The position numbers were made by a program, and so were the translations under genes. From assembly GCA_024280895.1 (NCBI GenBank), contig JAJRPI010000018.1:39333-103332 (forward strand): 64,000 bases of DNA, given 5' to 3'. Within the stretch, counting starts at the first letter, position 1. Each line of letters begins with the position of its first letter. Positions 19,289-28,720 of this stretch are shown here, one piece after another. Source of the DNA: Alphaproteobacteria bacterium (lineage in GTDB: Bacteria > Pseudomonadota > Alphaproteobacteria > Rhizobiales > JAKIUO01). A model generated the notes under the pieces. That model saw nothing but the letters and a program-made list of their open reading frames with translations. It was not told where the DNA came from and did no database searches.

Positions 19289-20011
19289 GTTCTGGTTTCC
19301 TTTCTTTTCTTCTCTCACAAACTTCTTATTAACGAAGTGCTTTTGTTTTAGCGAATATCTATTTCAAAAAACCCGCCGGTGTCACCCCGTTATTGTCTCG
19401 GGATTATTGAAAGTTCTGTTAAAGTTCAAATGAAGTGTAATAATTGAAATAACCGCTAGACAGTGCGTTAGCTATGTGACCGAACAGAGGCGCAATGACA
19501 ATGATCAGTGCACATCCAAATATTCGCCTGCGTTTCAGGAGAATATGTGCAAAACTATAGCGTCAAATTATTATGGTTCACTCCCAATTTCCTCTAGCTA
19601 ACTCAGTTGACTGCTTGATCCGGCATGTTTTTTATATCTGTTGTTCAGGTGTTTACAGTTCCCGACCAAAGACCATTTTCCGGCAGTTTCTTCTTGTTAT
19701 TGTGCGGCGTATAGACCGCAGTTGGGACTTCATATCATGAGCTGATATGTTGATCCTTTTTGGATGCTATTTTATCTTGCCCGTTTTGTCCAGTGCGGAA
19801 GTCGTTCGAGCGAGGGGCTTGCGATTAGAAGTGTGATTGACTTTTCTTGGTCAAAATCTGGCAATGCACTGATTAATCACAACTTTATAAAAGGTTCTGG
19901 TCGGCGAGGTTGGTTTTGAAGCCTTCAAATCCAATCTAGAACTTTTCTATTGGGCGCATGCACGCATATAATATGGCCGGTAAACAAGTTGTTTCGCCCT
20001 TGCTCGGTGCA
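19289..20011. other. Long intergenic region, no gene seen
   Basis: About 720 bp lie between the start of fccA and the end of the NapC-like gene. The part next to fccA should carry its promoter. A short inverted repeat ATATCA...TGATAT occurs near 19731. No open frame with a ribosome binding site or recognisable protein, no T-tailed hairpin and no tRNA are visible. Its length suggests decayed sequence or an unrecognised RNA. Confidence 0.4.
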
Positions 20012-20629
20012 CTATTGTAATTTGCTCATTGGCGGATTGTTCGATTGAGAATCGAGTGCCGATGTCTGTTGTTTGACATCTTTTTCTTCTGGCTCATCGG
20101 GTTCTTCGTGGGCAATTCCCTTGTGGCAATCAATACAGGTCTTGCCTTTTTGCATGGCGCGGGGATGTTTCTTTCTGGCCTGTTTGTCTTGTTCGTTGAG
20201 ATCCATGGCGTCCCAGGAATGGCAAGAGCGACATTCGCGCGAGTCACTGGCCTTCATTTTTGCCCAGACACGGCTCGCCATATCCCAACGATGCTTCTCA
20301 TATTTTTCCTTGGTGTCGATGGTGCCGATGATCTCATGCCAGACATCCTTGGCAGCCATGACTTTGGCAATCATTTTGGGAATAAAAGGCTTTGGAACAT
20401 GGCAATCCGAGCAGGTAGCACGCACGCCAGATGCACTTTTATAATGCGGCGTCTTTTTATATTCCTCAAGATTGATTTTCATGGTGTGGCACGAGGTGCA
20501 AAAACTCATCTCATTGGTATATTTGAGACCGTGGCTGAAACCTAATGAGAACAATATCCCAAGTATGAAGAGTGGGCTCATCAGTATGAGTTTGACAAAC
20601 CAGGACCGTGATTTTGGGTCTTTGTCCAT
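20012..20629 (-). CDS. NapC/NirT-family tetrahaem cytochrome c
   Basis: A membrane-anchored quinol dehydrogenase type protein of about 205 residues. One N-terminal helix (FVKLILMSPLFILGILFSLG) is followed by four haem c sites: CTSCH, CSDCH, CRSCH and CIDCH. The ATG at 20629 has AGGGAA six bases upstream; the longer open frame adds 30 unlikely residues. Family members pass electrons from quinol to periplasmic reductases. No napAB, nrfA or torA is nearby, so the partner is unknown; the acidic, glutamine-rich tail is not part of the core family. It could serve the sulfur genes next door or the multihaem cytochrome at 52.7 kb. Confidence 0.9.
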   Translation of the reverse strand: MDKDPKSRSWFVKLILMSPLFILGILFSLGFSHGLKYTNEMSFCTSCHTMKINLEEYKKTPHYKSASGVRATCSDCHVPKPFIPKMIAKVMAAKDVWHEIIGTIDTKEKYEKHRWDMASRVWAKMKASDSRECRSCHSWDAMDLNEQDKQARKKHPRAMQKGKTCIDCHKGIAHEEPDEPEEKDVKQQTSALDSQSNNPPMSKLQ

Positions 20630-20960
20630 TATAGTTCCCTTTGTATCGCTTGCACAAGAAGGCGCCACTCGCCTCCATTTTGTTTTAATTGATTGTTTCT
20701 TGTGCCCCCTTGAGGACATGGCTTTTTGTGTCAGTTTAGACGATGAAAATGACTATTGCCAACCCCATAAATATGAGGCGGAATAATGGAGCTGGTGGAT
20801 TGAAATGAAAAAGGCGCTCTTTTGGTAAGGCCAAATTGACGCTGTTAGTTGAAAAAGTTTGATCAAATTTAGCTAATATAAGACAATAGAAAAGGAGAAA
20901 TAGGCTTGTACAGGGGTTTTTATTGTGCGGTCCGGTCTTTTGTATGAGGGAGTTGTTGGG
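20630..20960. other. Divergent promoter region
   Basis: This region separates the NapC-like gene (minus strand) from the lipase gene (plus strand) and should contain both promoters. A TTTGATCAAA palindrome lies near 20858. No gene is visible. Confidence 0.4.
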
Positions 20961-21764
20961 ATGATCAGATTTTTGGTCTTGATGTGTGCATTGGCGACGC
21001 TGACCCCTGGGGCGGTGCTTGCTGATACATTATTACTGGTTCCTGGCTATCTGGGTTCCGCGCAAAGCTGGCGCGGTAACAATATACCTTATGGATTAAG
21101 CCGGGCTGGTTGGCGCGATGCCGGGCATTTATCTGTCGGGCCGCGCGGTACATTTATTCCGCGCCAAAAAGTACAAGGCAAGAAGCGTTCCTACACGATT
21201 GATCTGCCTACAGAAGCCCCCCTTGTCGTGCAAGCAGATCTGATTGCTCGCTATGTGGTTCTGGTCCAAAGGCGTCATGTTGGTGAGAAGGTCATTCTTG
21301 TTGGCCATTCGGCGGGAGGCGTCGCGTCGCGTTTGACTATGGTGCGATATCCAGCTTTGAAAATTTATGCTCTATTGACGATCGCGTCTCCCCATCTGGG
21401 GTCAGGCATGGCTGATCTTGGGCGCTCGGTTTCCAATAGTCCGCTGTCCTGGTTCGCACCGTTCATGGGAGCTGGCACGATCAATCGTTCGCGGGCGCTC
21501 TATCATGACCTTGGCCGCGAGGGGCCGCATAATCTTTTGGGTTGGCTTAATCGTGCAGCTCATCCCACGGCCCATTATATTTCGGTCATTCGCACCAAAG
21601 ACGGCAATGTGGCCAGTGGCGATTCGATGACCGTTGGCTGGCGTCAGAATATGAATTTTGTACCAGCATTGCGGGGCAGGGCGCGCACCTTCGCCTCGCG
21701 CGGCAATCATGAATTGCGTCCCGCCGACAGCGTCTTGATCGCGCAAATTCTCTCTCGTTTATAG
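20961..21764 (+). CDS. Secreted alpha/beta-hydrolase (lipase/esterase-like)
   Basis: The ATG at 20961 has GAGGGAG eight bases upstream and begins a signal peptide (FLVLMCALATLTPGAVLA). The nucleophile elbow GHSAGG is near residue 117, after the strand KVILVGHS. A likely catalytic aspartate is in ISVIRTKDGNV or ASGDSMT and the histidine is in RGNHELRPADS. An oxyanion-type LLLVPGYLGSAQSW opens the mature protein. This is the triad order of triacylglycerol lipase and PGAP1-like hydrolases. The substrate is unknown. A long inverted repeat follows the gene. Confidence 0.82.
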   Translation: MIRFLVLMCALATLTPGAVLADTLLLVPGYLGSAQSWRGNNIPYGLSRAGWRDAGHLSVGPRGTFIPRQKVQGKKRSYTIDLPTEAPLVVQADLIARYVVLVQRRHVGEKVILVGHSAGGVASRLTMVRYPALKIYALLTIASPHLGSGMADLGRSVSNSPLSWFAPFMGAGTINRSRALYHDLGREGPHNLLGWLNRAAHPTAHYISVIRTKDGNVASGDSMTVGWRQNMNFVPALRGRARTFASRGNHELRPADSVLIAQILSRL

Positions 21765-21779
21765 AGCTTGTATTTATTG

Positions 21780-21994
21780 AGCTCACGGCTATTCCGGCTA
21801 ACGCCGGGCCTTCGCTGGGGCGGGCAACGCCCGGCGCGTGGTCACGCTTGCCGATGGGACCATCGGATTGGTGTTTCCATATAAGATTGACTTTTTAATA
21901 AGAAACCCGAAGTACCCTTCGGCAAGTCCGACTGGGCGCCGGGCTTTGGCCCGCCCCAGCGGAGGCCGCGCGTTAGCGCGAACAGCCGTGAGCT
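21780..21994. repeat. Long imperfect inverted repeat (MITE/REPIN-like)
   Basis: Two arms of about 64 bp, 21780-21843 and 21930-21994, are reverse complements with about eleven differences. Each arm contains its own palindrome (left arm CGCCGGGC...GCCCGGCG). The spacer holds two small hairpins, CCGATGG/CCATCGG and CCGAAG/CTTCGG. Outer ends read AGCTCACGGCT and AGCCGTGAGCT. The element fills the whole gap between two convergent genes and is much richer in GC than its surroundings. It could act as a two-way terminator, but its size and nested symmetry point to a small non-autonomous mobile repeat. Confidence 0.75.
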
Positions 21995-21998
21995 AAAA

Positions 21999-22484
21999 CT
22001 AGAGAGTTTTCAGAAGTGCTTCGGCGCTGCTTTGTTCTGCATTATGAAAGTCATCTTCAATATTGAGCGTTTTGACAGTGCCATCGACAACCAGCATGGC
22101 GTAGCGTAGCGAGCGCATGCCAAGGCCACCTTCGGTCAGATCCAGATCAAGACCAGTTGCTTTGGCGAAGGCGGCGCTGCCATCGGCCAGCATGGTGATA
22201 TTATCGCCAATGCCGCTCGCCTTGCCCCAGGCATCCATCACGAAAATATCGTTGACAGCGGTGCAGATCACTTCATCGACACCTTTGGCCTTGAGGGCAT
22301 CGGCATGTTTGATGAAGCCTGGCAGATGGGTCATGGAACAGGTGGGAGTATAGGCTCCAGGAACAGAAAATATGGCGACGGTACGTCCGTCAAAAATATC
22401 ACTGCTTTCACGAGGTGCCGGACCATCGGCTCCCATGATCATAAAGGTCGCTGCTGGAAGTTTGTCACCAACTGAAATAGTCAT
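21999..22484 (-). CDS. Prx5-type peroxiredoxin
   Basis: A thiol peroxidase of about 161 residues that reduces hydrogen peroxide and alkyl hydroperoxides. The peroxidatic cysteine is in PGAYTPTCS, the family form of P...T..C, and a conserved arginine is in GGLGMRSLRYAM. No second conserved cysteine is obvious outside CTAVND, as in many bacterial Prx5 proteins that use glutaredoxin or glutathione. Start at 22484 is chosen from GAGGC upstream and the family-like MTISVGDKLP. It ends five bases from the inverted repeat. Confidence 0.93.
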   Translation of the reverse strand: MTISVGDKLPAATFMIMGADGPAPRESSDIFDGRTVAIFSVPGAYTPTCSMTHLPGFIKHADALKAKGVDEVICTAVNDIFVMDAWGKASGIGDNITMLADGSAAFAKATGLDLDLTEGGLGMRSLRYAMLVVDGTVKTLNIEDDFHNAEQSSAEALLKTL

Positions 22485-22562
22485 AATTATTGCCTCGTGA
22501 GTAAATACCAATCTTGTGAGTCAAGATATAGCTTTTTTCACGACATGGAACCAGTGGCAATT

Positions 22563-23498
22563 TCAGTTTATTTTGTGCGTGTATACGATGCCCGTTTTGT
22601 CACCAACAAGGGTGAACGCCAACGTGCGACCGACTAAATCTTTGGGTGGGTCGCTTTTGGTCAGGTCAATAATAAAACGACGCTGATTTCCAGCTGAAGG
22701 TCGCTCATTGATTGTCAGTGGCAGGTAAAATCCGTTCGAGGCTTCTACGTATAGCTCGGCCTTTTTTGTGTCCAGTGGCACACTGGTTTCGACGACAATA
22801 TTTGGCTTCTTTCCCTTTAAGTTGATCGATACTTTGCGAAAGGAAAATCCGTTCAAAACCTTGCCTGTGGACGCAACGGGTTTTGGCACCATTTTGCGAT
22901 AGTGCGATAGCAGTAAATTTTGTGTGGCCTGGCGTGGTGGGATGGTCAGTTTAAGACGTTTTTCGACTGGCACACATATATCGGAGCAAATGCCGTATCC
23001 AAGACGTAACTTCATTTTCACAGGCTTGCTGGCATCGGTAGCTGTGATTTTTAGAGGCAAAATTACCTCACTTTTATAGCCGATGCTTGTCGAATATTGG
23101 TCCTTGTATTTCTTGGGAACCGGCCACTCGATGCTGATATGTTTGAGATTGTCTGATCCACTCCAATCAAAACTTGGTGGTACACCACTATCTCCAGGAG
23201 AGCGCCAATAGGTTTTCCAACCCTTTGACATTTGTATCTGGATGCCGGCATAGGAGCCATTCTTTGCTGAAAAATCGGTCGCACCAGAAATAATGCGAAC
23301 TCTTGATTTATAGGCTTTATTCCAGCTGCTGTCTGCTTGGGGGGAGCTTTGCAAGGTGTTTTGAAAGGGGGATCCCGCCGCGCTTGGGATGCTACTGGAA
23401 AACCCATTTTGAGCCATTGCTGGGAGAGGGGAAAAAATGAGCACAAGCGAAGCCAAGCCGCATAAGAAAACGTTAAGCATGATTGGTTTTTGCGTCAT
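22563..23498 (-). CDS. Exported DsbD N-terminal-domain-like protein
   Basis: A signal peptide (NVFLCGLASLVLIFSPLPAMA) precedes a DsbD/ScsB N-terminal (DsbD-alpha-like) domain: GWKTYWRSPGDSGVPPSFDW, WPVPKKYKDQ, and the cysteine pair in GYGICSDICVP. Full DsbD has a membrane and a thioredoxin domain; these are absent, so this is a stand-alone periplasmic thiol protein of about 311 residues. Such proteins are common in alphaproteobacteria and probably take part in thiol transfer or copper-stress tolerance. The start ATG at 23498 has GGGA upstream. Confidence 0.85.
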   Translation of the reverse strand: MTQKPIMLNVFLCGLASLVLIFSPLPAMAQNGFSSSIPSAAGSPFQNTLQSSPQADSSWNKAYKSRVRIISGATDFSAKNGSYAGIQIQMSKGWKTYWRSPGDSGVPPSFDWSGSDNLKHISIEWPVPKKYKDQYSTSIGYKSEVILPLKITATDASKPVKMKLRLGYGICSDICVPVEKRLKLTIPPRQATQNLLLSHYRKMVPKPVASTGKVLNGFSFRKVSINLKGKKPNIVVETSVPLDTKKAELYVEASNGFYLPLTINERPSAGNQRRFIIDLTKSDPPKDLVGRTLAFTLVGDKTGIVYTHKIN

Positions 23499-23658
23499 CA
23501 ATATTCCCGTACTACGTGTTGTTGGCCATTATGCTCTTGCAATATACAAGATAACTGATCACGAAATCCAGACAATATTCCGTGATCTCGTCTACATTAT
23601 ATAGGGGGCGTCCTTGTAAAAAAAAGGCTTCACAAGTTTGCATCCACTAGCTACCTTA

Positions 23659-24282
23659 ATGAGCATGGATAAAGACAAGTTAAAAGCGCGGGATTTGTAC
23701 GGCCCCAGCTATCTCAATGGCCAGTTCCTGATTGCTATGCCCAGCATGAAAGATTCTCGTTTTGCGCGTGCTGTCATCTTGCTGTGCGCTCATTCCAAAG
23801 AAGGGGCCATGGGGATCATCGTTAATCAGCCATCTGGCGAAATCAGCTTTGGCGATCTTATGGAGCAGCTTGAGCTTCTTGGGGATGAAGAGTTGGCGCC
23901 GCTTGCCGATGAGTTGGCTATCAAGCCGGTTCATGTAGGGGGGCCGGTTGAAAGCAGTCGCGGGTTTGTGCTTCATTCCGCTGACTATAATGTGTCAGAC
24001 GCGACCTTGCCGATCCAGCCTGGTGTTTGTTTGACCGCAACGATCGATATTTTACGCGCCATTGCTAATAATGAGGGCCCGGAGCACTCGTTTCTGGCGC
24101 TGGGCTATGCGGGTTGGGCACCGGGTCAACTCGAAGATGAACTGGCGTCAAATGGCTGGTTGAATTGCGCGATTGATGCCGATCTGGTTTTTCAGAACGG
24201 CCTTGGTGACAAATATGATCAAGCTCTGGCGCTGCTTGGCATTGACCCATGTTTCTTGGCGGCTGAAGCCGGGCACGCCTGA
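23659..24282 (+). CDS. yqgE: YqgE/AlgH family protein (UPF0301)
   Basis: About 207 residues with the family landmarks [23 protein letters not shown] near the start, [17 protein letters not shown], and [20 protein letters not shown]. The family is widespread; its function is unsettled, with a link to alginate regulation in Pseudomonas. ATG 23659 or 23665 is the likely start; the open frame begins upstream at a TTG. Confidence 0.93.
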   Translation: MSMDKDKLKARDLYGPSYLNGQFLIAMPSMKDSRFARAVILLCAHSKEGAMGIIVNQPSGEISFGDLMEQLELLGDEELAPLADELAIKPVHVGGPVESSRGFVLHSADYNVSDATLPIQPGVCLTATIDILRAIANNEGPEHSFLALGYAGWAPGQLEDELASNGWLNCAIDADLVFQNGLGDKYDQALALLGIDPCFLAAEAGHA

Positions 24283-24343
24283 TTTTTCGCGTATAACACA
24301 GATGCCTCGTTCTTGGCCCTATCCTCTACCTTGGCCTAACTCT

Positions 24344-25951
24344 CTATTTGGGAATGGTCAGGCGCATGCCGATTGCCAGATTATTGGCGTTCTTGATGGT
24401 GGCTTTGTTTGCATTGAATATTCTTGGATAGGCAAACGCATCACCATATGTTGCATAAGCAATGGAACTTAGCGTATCCCCCGCTTTGACAATCAAATAG
24501 CTGGCTTTGCCTTCTTGCTTGATGATGCGGGATGTGAGAGCTGTTCTTGCGCCTTCATTTTCAATAAGAGCCAGATAGTCAGAATCAGCGCTTGGCGTTT
24601 GGGTCTTGCCATCTGAGCGTTTTACGACACTGGCAATGAGCGTCGATATATCCAGACTGCCATCCTTGTTTTTAAGCGCTGCAGGCAGGTTCTTTTGGTT
24701 TTTACCAATCGCTTCTTCAAGGAGATGCTTGACGCTTTGGGCGTCTTTGCCCTGATTTTCAGCTTCTTGCACCAGATCGGATAAAGTGGCTCGGAGCCGG
24801 TCCACAGATTGATTGAGTGAGGCGCCATTGGTGCTTTCAGCTCCGTTTAGACCCGACAGGGCTTCGACGACCTGGTCGGTCAAGGCACGCATCTTGTCTG
24901 GGGCAGCCTTCGTAGCTGGTGCCCTATTATTAGGGGAGGTGGTGTTGGCTTGTGCCATGACGATCCGTTTGGCAGGCGCGCTCAATTTACTTGTGGCGGT
25001 ATTGACAATATTTTCAAGTGAATTTTCGAGCTGGTTTAAAGTTTGCGCAGGATCTGTTGTCTGATCGAAATTGACGACTCGCGTGCCAAATTGTTCGGGC
25101 TTTGGCGCGCCAATTGCCGAGAGGTCTTTCACCACATTGTTGACGAGCTGTTCGATGGGCCCATTAATGGACGCGAACATTTTAGGGGGATTGTTGATTT
25201 GTTGGTTTGCAAGGGGGAGCTTGCCAGTATTATCGAGCGGATTTCCCTGCGGCCCTTTTTCCCAACTTTCAGCGGTGACGCCTCCAGAGAGGCTAAAGCG
25301 ATTGTTGTCCGTGAAATTGCTGGTCTTGTCGTCAGGAAAGAGGCGTACTGCTGTTTGCGCAACTGCCAGTTTGTTTGCGGCCTGATCCTCCAAATGTGGT
25401 GTGGGCATCAAATAGAGCACGCTGCTGGCACCAATGAGTATGGCGCCGGTTAGACCGTAAAGCGCCTTGGTGATCGGTATTTTGTGCCCGTTATTGTCAG
25501 CCTCTTCGCGATGAAACAGGGCGGGGATTTGATCTTGGGTCTCAACCGGTTGTAAAAACTGAGGGTTTGGTTCTATGGGGACGTTTGCGCGGGGTAGGTC
25601 ACCCTCTGGCTGAGTTTCCTCATGGTAACTGTTGGGAAACTGGTCAGGCAAAGGCTGGTCAAAAATATTTGCAACAGTTTCTGGAGCCGGTTCGGTGGGG
25701 AATTGGGCGAAATCCTGTCCGGCAATTTCGTTTTCTTGGCGCATGCCAATGGCCCGCTGGGGCGCGCTTAAGTTTTCATCGGAGGGGACTTCTTGAACGA
25801 ATCGGGGGCTTAGCGCTGCTTCCGATTGCAACGTTGGGACCTCAAGTCCATATTTCGCAGAATGGGGACCTGGTTCCCTGTCGCCTCGTTCGGCCTCGAG
25901 ATTTTCTAATATCTTTTCCAAAAGTGGCTGATACTTTTGTTGGTTTTCCAT
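24344..25951 (-). CDS. Membrane-anchored LysM-domain protein
   Basis: Five hundred and thirty-five residues. The first 165 are acidic and proline-rich and would be cytoplasmic. A transmembrane helix (LYGLTGAILIGASSVLYLM) is followed by a long low-complexity helical region. A C-terminal LysM domain (YLIVKAGDTLSSIAYATYGD ... NLAIGMRLTIPK) should bind peptidoglycan. The start has AGGAG six bases upstream. This design, cytoplasmic tail to periplasmic LysM, suggests a cell-envelope or polarity factor, but no specific function is recognised. Confidence 0.8.
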   Translation of the reverse strand: MENQQKYQPLLEKILENLEAERGDREPGPHSAKYGLEVPTLQSEAALSPRFVQEVPSDENLSAPQRAIGMRQENEIAGQDFAQFPTEPAPETVANIFDQPLPDQFPNSYHEETQPEGDLPRANVPIEPNPQFLQPVETQDQIPALFHREEADNNGHKIPITKALYGLTGAILIGASSVLYLMPTPHLEDQAANKLAVAQTAVRLFPDDKTSNFTDNNRFSLSGGVTAESWEKGPQGNPLDNTGKLPLANQQINNPPKMFASINGPIEQLVNNVVKDLSAIGAPKPEQFGTRVVNFDQTTDPAQTLNQLENSLENIVNTATSKLSAPAKRIVMAQANTTSPNNRAPATKAAPDKMRALTDQVVEALSGLNGAESTNGASLNQSVDRLRATLSDLVQEAENQGKDAQSVKHLLEEAIGKNQKNLPAALKNKDGSLDISTLIASVVKRSDGKTQTPSADSDYLALIENEGARTALTSRIIKQEGKASYLIVKAGDTLSSIAYATYGDAFAYPRIFNANKATIKNANNLAIGMRLTIPK

Positions 25952-26100
25952 ACCCTACTCCTCTACAAGCCCCGTTAACCCCGGCGCGAAACGCACTACA
26001 AACAAGAAGTCACTAAAAGTAATTTAAAAATATTGAGTTAGTATGAACTTTTCCAAGAGCCATATTGTGGCGATGGAAACCTGCACGGCAAAAAAAATAG

Positions 26101-26751
26101 CTATGGCTTGATCGTTGTCAGTCCAAAGGCTTGCCAATTTTGCATGCCCCCTCGGTAATAATAAAGTTTGGTGGCTGGAAACCCTGCCGCCAGCAGTCCG
26201 CGGATAGCGCGCGGAGATTGATCACACCAAGGGCCGTTGCAATATAACAAAAGATGGCGGGCCCGACTGAAATTCCAGCTATTGCCATTGTTTTTAGTGG
26301 CCCCAAGAATGGTCAGGATCCGATCCAGATAGGCATTTTGTCCCTTTGACAACAAGGTGAAAGGGATATTGACCGATCCAGGAATAGTACCCTTCTTGTA
26401 AAAGGCGGGGATGCGCGCATCAACCAGAACGCCTTTGCCATTCTCGACCTTGTCTTTGAGAAAATTTAGCAATTCGATTTCGCCAACTGTTTGCACACCC
26501 GCAGCAACGCTCATGGGATGGATGCAAAAAGGTGGGCAGGGTCTTGATGTCTTGGAAAAGCTGTTGGTTAGTTTGTTCGAGGTATTTTGAATACGCTCAA
26601 TCCGGTAATCCTTGCCTTTGACCCTTATATCGACAAAGGGAAGATCTTTGGTGATATTGACCTTGCCGGCCAATGTGGCGGTCGTGGAGATGCCTATGCC
26701 AATGACTGCGATCCCCAGAATTTGCCAGATGGTTTTTGACCATTTCTTCAT
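26101..26751 (-). CDS. Periplasmic rhodanese-domain protein
   Basis: An N-terminal signal or anchor (IWQILGIAVIGIGISTTATLAG) is followed by a cysteine-rich turn RPCPPFCIHPM near residue 72 and a rhodanese domain (about 100-210) with LVDARIPAFYKKGTIPGSVNIP and the active-site loop LLYCNGPWCDQSP. The persulfide-forming cysteine is the one in YCNG. Such exported rhodaneses transfer sulfane sulfur in the periplasm, which fits the sulfur genes at 14-20 kb. The start lacks a clear ribosome binding site. Confidence 0.85.
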   Translation of the reverse strand: MKKWSKTIWQILGIAVIGIGISTTATLAGKVNITKDLPFVDIRVKGKDYRIERIQNTSNKLTNSFSKTSRPCPPFCIHPMSVAAGVQTVGEIELLNFLKDKVENGKGVLVDARIPAFYKKGTIPGSVNIPFTLLSKGQNAYLDRILTILGATKNNGNSWNFSRARHLLLYCNGPWCDQSPRAIRGLLAAGFPATKLYYYRGGMQNWQAFGLTTIKP

Positions 26752-27416
26752 TAGTCTACGATGTCCCCTGTTGTATTTTTGTATTGGCCCCCCAGTATGC
26801 CAGACCTTTTTCTTCTCCCAAAAAAGAACTCAATAATCTACATACATACGATTTTGACCAACAGATTTCTCTCAGATATGCGGTTGAATCAAGGCAGGGC
26901 TAAGGCAAGGAGTGTCTTAATGACGCAGGGGGGTATTATTTGTGATAAAGAGCGCCGGGGATTCCCAGTTCAGGCCATATGTGAGCGGTGGTTTGCGCGA
27001 ATATGCGTGCAATTAACCATTAAAAGTTTTTTGTCAAATGCAAGGAGGGAGCCAGAGCAGCGGTGGTGTTCGAGCGCTCTGTTAGTCGAAAAAAATAGAA
27101 GAAGATGCCTTCGAAGCGGCTTTAGGAATGAGAGAAACAATGAAATAGGGAGGTAAGGAGCTTGATTTGCTCATTCGTGCGTGCATGGTGCTTGACAACA
27201 TGTCGCCCGGGGCGTAGGGACGGTCTCCTCAACAGCAAGAACGAAACAAGATAGCAATGATCAATCAATCTCAAATTTTATTTAGCAATAGTCGCGACGC
27301 AATAAACGCGGGTTGGCGGCCGATGCTGGATGAATATTTTCAAGCCCCAAAAGGCAAGCACCGGAAGGAATGTTGTTGAGTGCGCTAGAGAGATAGCTGC
27401 GCATGTACATTGATCG
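26752..27416. other. Intergenic region that may encode a small RNA
   Basis: No convincing protein gene is seen in this 665-bp stretch; an open frame at 26761-27156 has neither a ribosome binding site nor family-like sequence. A strong plus-strand terminator ends the region at 27417-27452, yet no plus-strand gene precedes it, so an untranslated RNA transcribed rightward is possible. Confidence 0.35.
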
Positions 27417-27452
27417 ACCCTCTGGAAGCTTTGACTTCACAGAGGGTTTTTT
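27417..27452 (+). terminator. Rho-independent terminator 44 bp before rtcB
   Basis: CCCTCTG (27418-27424) pairs with CAGAGGG (27440-27446), the stem continues inward with GAAG/CTTC, and six T follow (27447-27452). It lies just upstream of the rtcB start on the same strand, so it either ends an upstream RNA or acts as an attenuator in the rtcB leader. Confidence 0.85.
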
Positions 27453-27495
27453 ATTGCCCATATTTAAGGGGACCAACTTTTATTGGAACGAACTC

Positions 27496-28719
27496 ATGCC
27501 CAACGAACAGAGTTATGAAATTATCGAGAGCGGTCGCGCTCACATCAAAGCCTGGGTCAAAGGGGTGACGCTGGATGATGGCGCACGCCGCCAGCTTGAA
27601 AATATTGCGCGCCTTCCTTTTATTCATTCCCATGTTGCGGCGATGCCCGATGTGCATTTTGGAATGGGCGCAACGGTTGGCTCGGTGATCGCGACCAAAG
27701 GGGCGATTGTCCCGGCCGCCGTTGGCGTCGATATCGGCTGCGGGATGATGGCCATGCGTACCTCGATGACCGCTCGTCAACTGCCCGACAATCTGGGCCC
27801 TCTGCGCTCGCGGATCGAGGCGGTGGTACCGCATGGCGGGGTCGGGGCGAAGGGGGGATGGCGCGACGGGCTACCGGATATTGTCAGCACCAGATTTGAA
27901 AATAGCGGTTTGGCGGCCGGTCTCAAGGTGGTGCAGGGCAAACATCCCAAAATACACAATGCACATTACGCAAACCATCTTGGCACGCTTGGTGGTGGCA
28001 ATCATTTTATCGAGGTTTGCCTTGATGAAGAGGACCGCGTCTGGGTGATGTTGCATTCTGGATCACGCGGTATCGGCAACGCTATTGGTCGCTATTTTAT
28101 CGAGCGGGCCCGTGAAAAACTGTCTGGCCGTGAAACGGGCCGCAATCTACCGGATCGCAATCTGGCATGGCTGGAAGAGGGCGAGCAGGACTTCATTGAT
28201 TATGTGCAAGCGGTGCAATGGGCGCAGGACTATGCGCGTATCAACCGCGAAATCATGATGGAGCGAGTGTTGATGGTGATGCGCAAGCAGTTCAAAAAAT
28301 TCAAGACCGAGAAAGTCGCGGTCAACTGCCATCATAATTATGTTTCGCGCGAAACACATTTTGGCGCTGATGTGCTGGTCACCCGCAAGGGGGCGGTGCG
28401 GGCGCGTACAGGCGAGCTTGGTATTATACCTGGCTCCATGGGCGCCAAGAGCTTTATCGTGCGCGGCAAGGGCAACGCGGATAGCTTTACCTCCTGCTCT
28501 CATGGGGCGGGGCGTCTGATGTCACGGACACAGGCCAAACGGTCCTTCACGCTGAAGGATCACCGTGAGGCGACTATGGGTGTTGAATGCCGCAAGGACA
28601 AAGGGGTGATCGATGAAACGCCGGGGGCCTATAAGGATATCGATGCGGTCATGAACGCCCAACGTGATCTCGTTGACGTGGTTCATACCCTGCGTCAGGT
28701 CGTGTGTATCAAAGGCTAG
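27496..28719 (+). CDS. rtcB: RtcB-family RNA ligase
   Basis: RtcB joins RNA 2',3'-cyclic phosphate or 3'-phosphate ends to 5'-OH ends using GTP and Mn2+. Metal and active-site motifs are all present: PDVHFGMGATVGSVIAT, VGVDIGCGMMA, GGGNHFIEV, HSGSRGIGN, NCHHNYVSRE and SCSHGAGRLMSR, whose histidine takes GMP. Length is near 407 residues, normal for the shorter RtcB group. The start at 27496 is chosen from MPNEQSYEII and lies beyond the terminator hairpin. No RtcA or RtcR gene is nearby. Confidence 0.94.
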   Translation: MPNEQSYEIIESGRAHIKAWVKGVTLDDGARRQLENIARLPFIHSHVAAMPDVHFGMGATVGSVIATKGAIVPAAVGVDIGCGMMAMRTSMTARQLPDNLGPLRSRIEAVVPHGGVGAKGGWRDGLPDIVSTRFENSGLAAGLKVVQGKHPKIHNAHYANHLGTLGGGNHFIEVCLDEEDRVWVMLHSGSRGIGNAIGRYFIERAREKLSGRETGRNLPDRNLAWLEEGEQDFIDYVQAVQWAQDYARINREIMMERVLMVMRKQFKKFKTEKVAVNCHHNYVSRETHFGADVLVTRKGAVRARTGELGIIPGSMGAKSFIVRGKGNADSFTSCSHGAGRLMSRTQAKRSFTLKDHREATMGVECRKDKGVIDETPGAYKDIDAVMNAQRDLVDVVHTLRQVVCIKG

Positions 28720-28720
28720 T

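Noticed and set aside
26761..27156. Open frame of 131 codons in an intergenic gap
   Set aside because: No ribosome binding site, arginine-rich random-looking sequence, and no family recognised.
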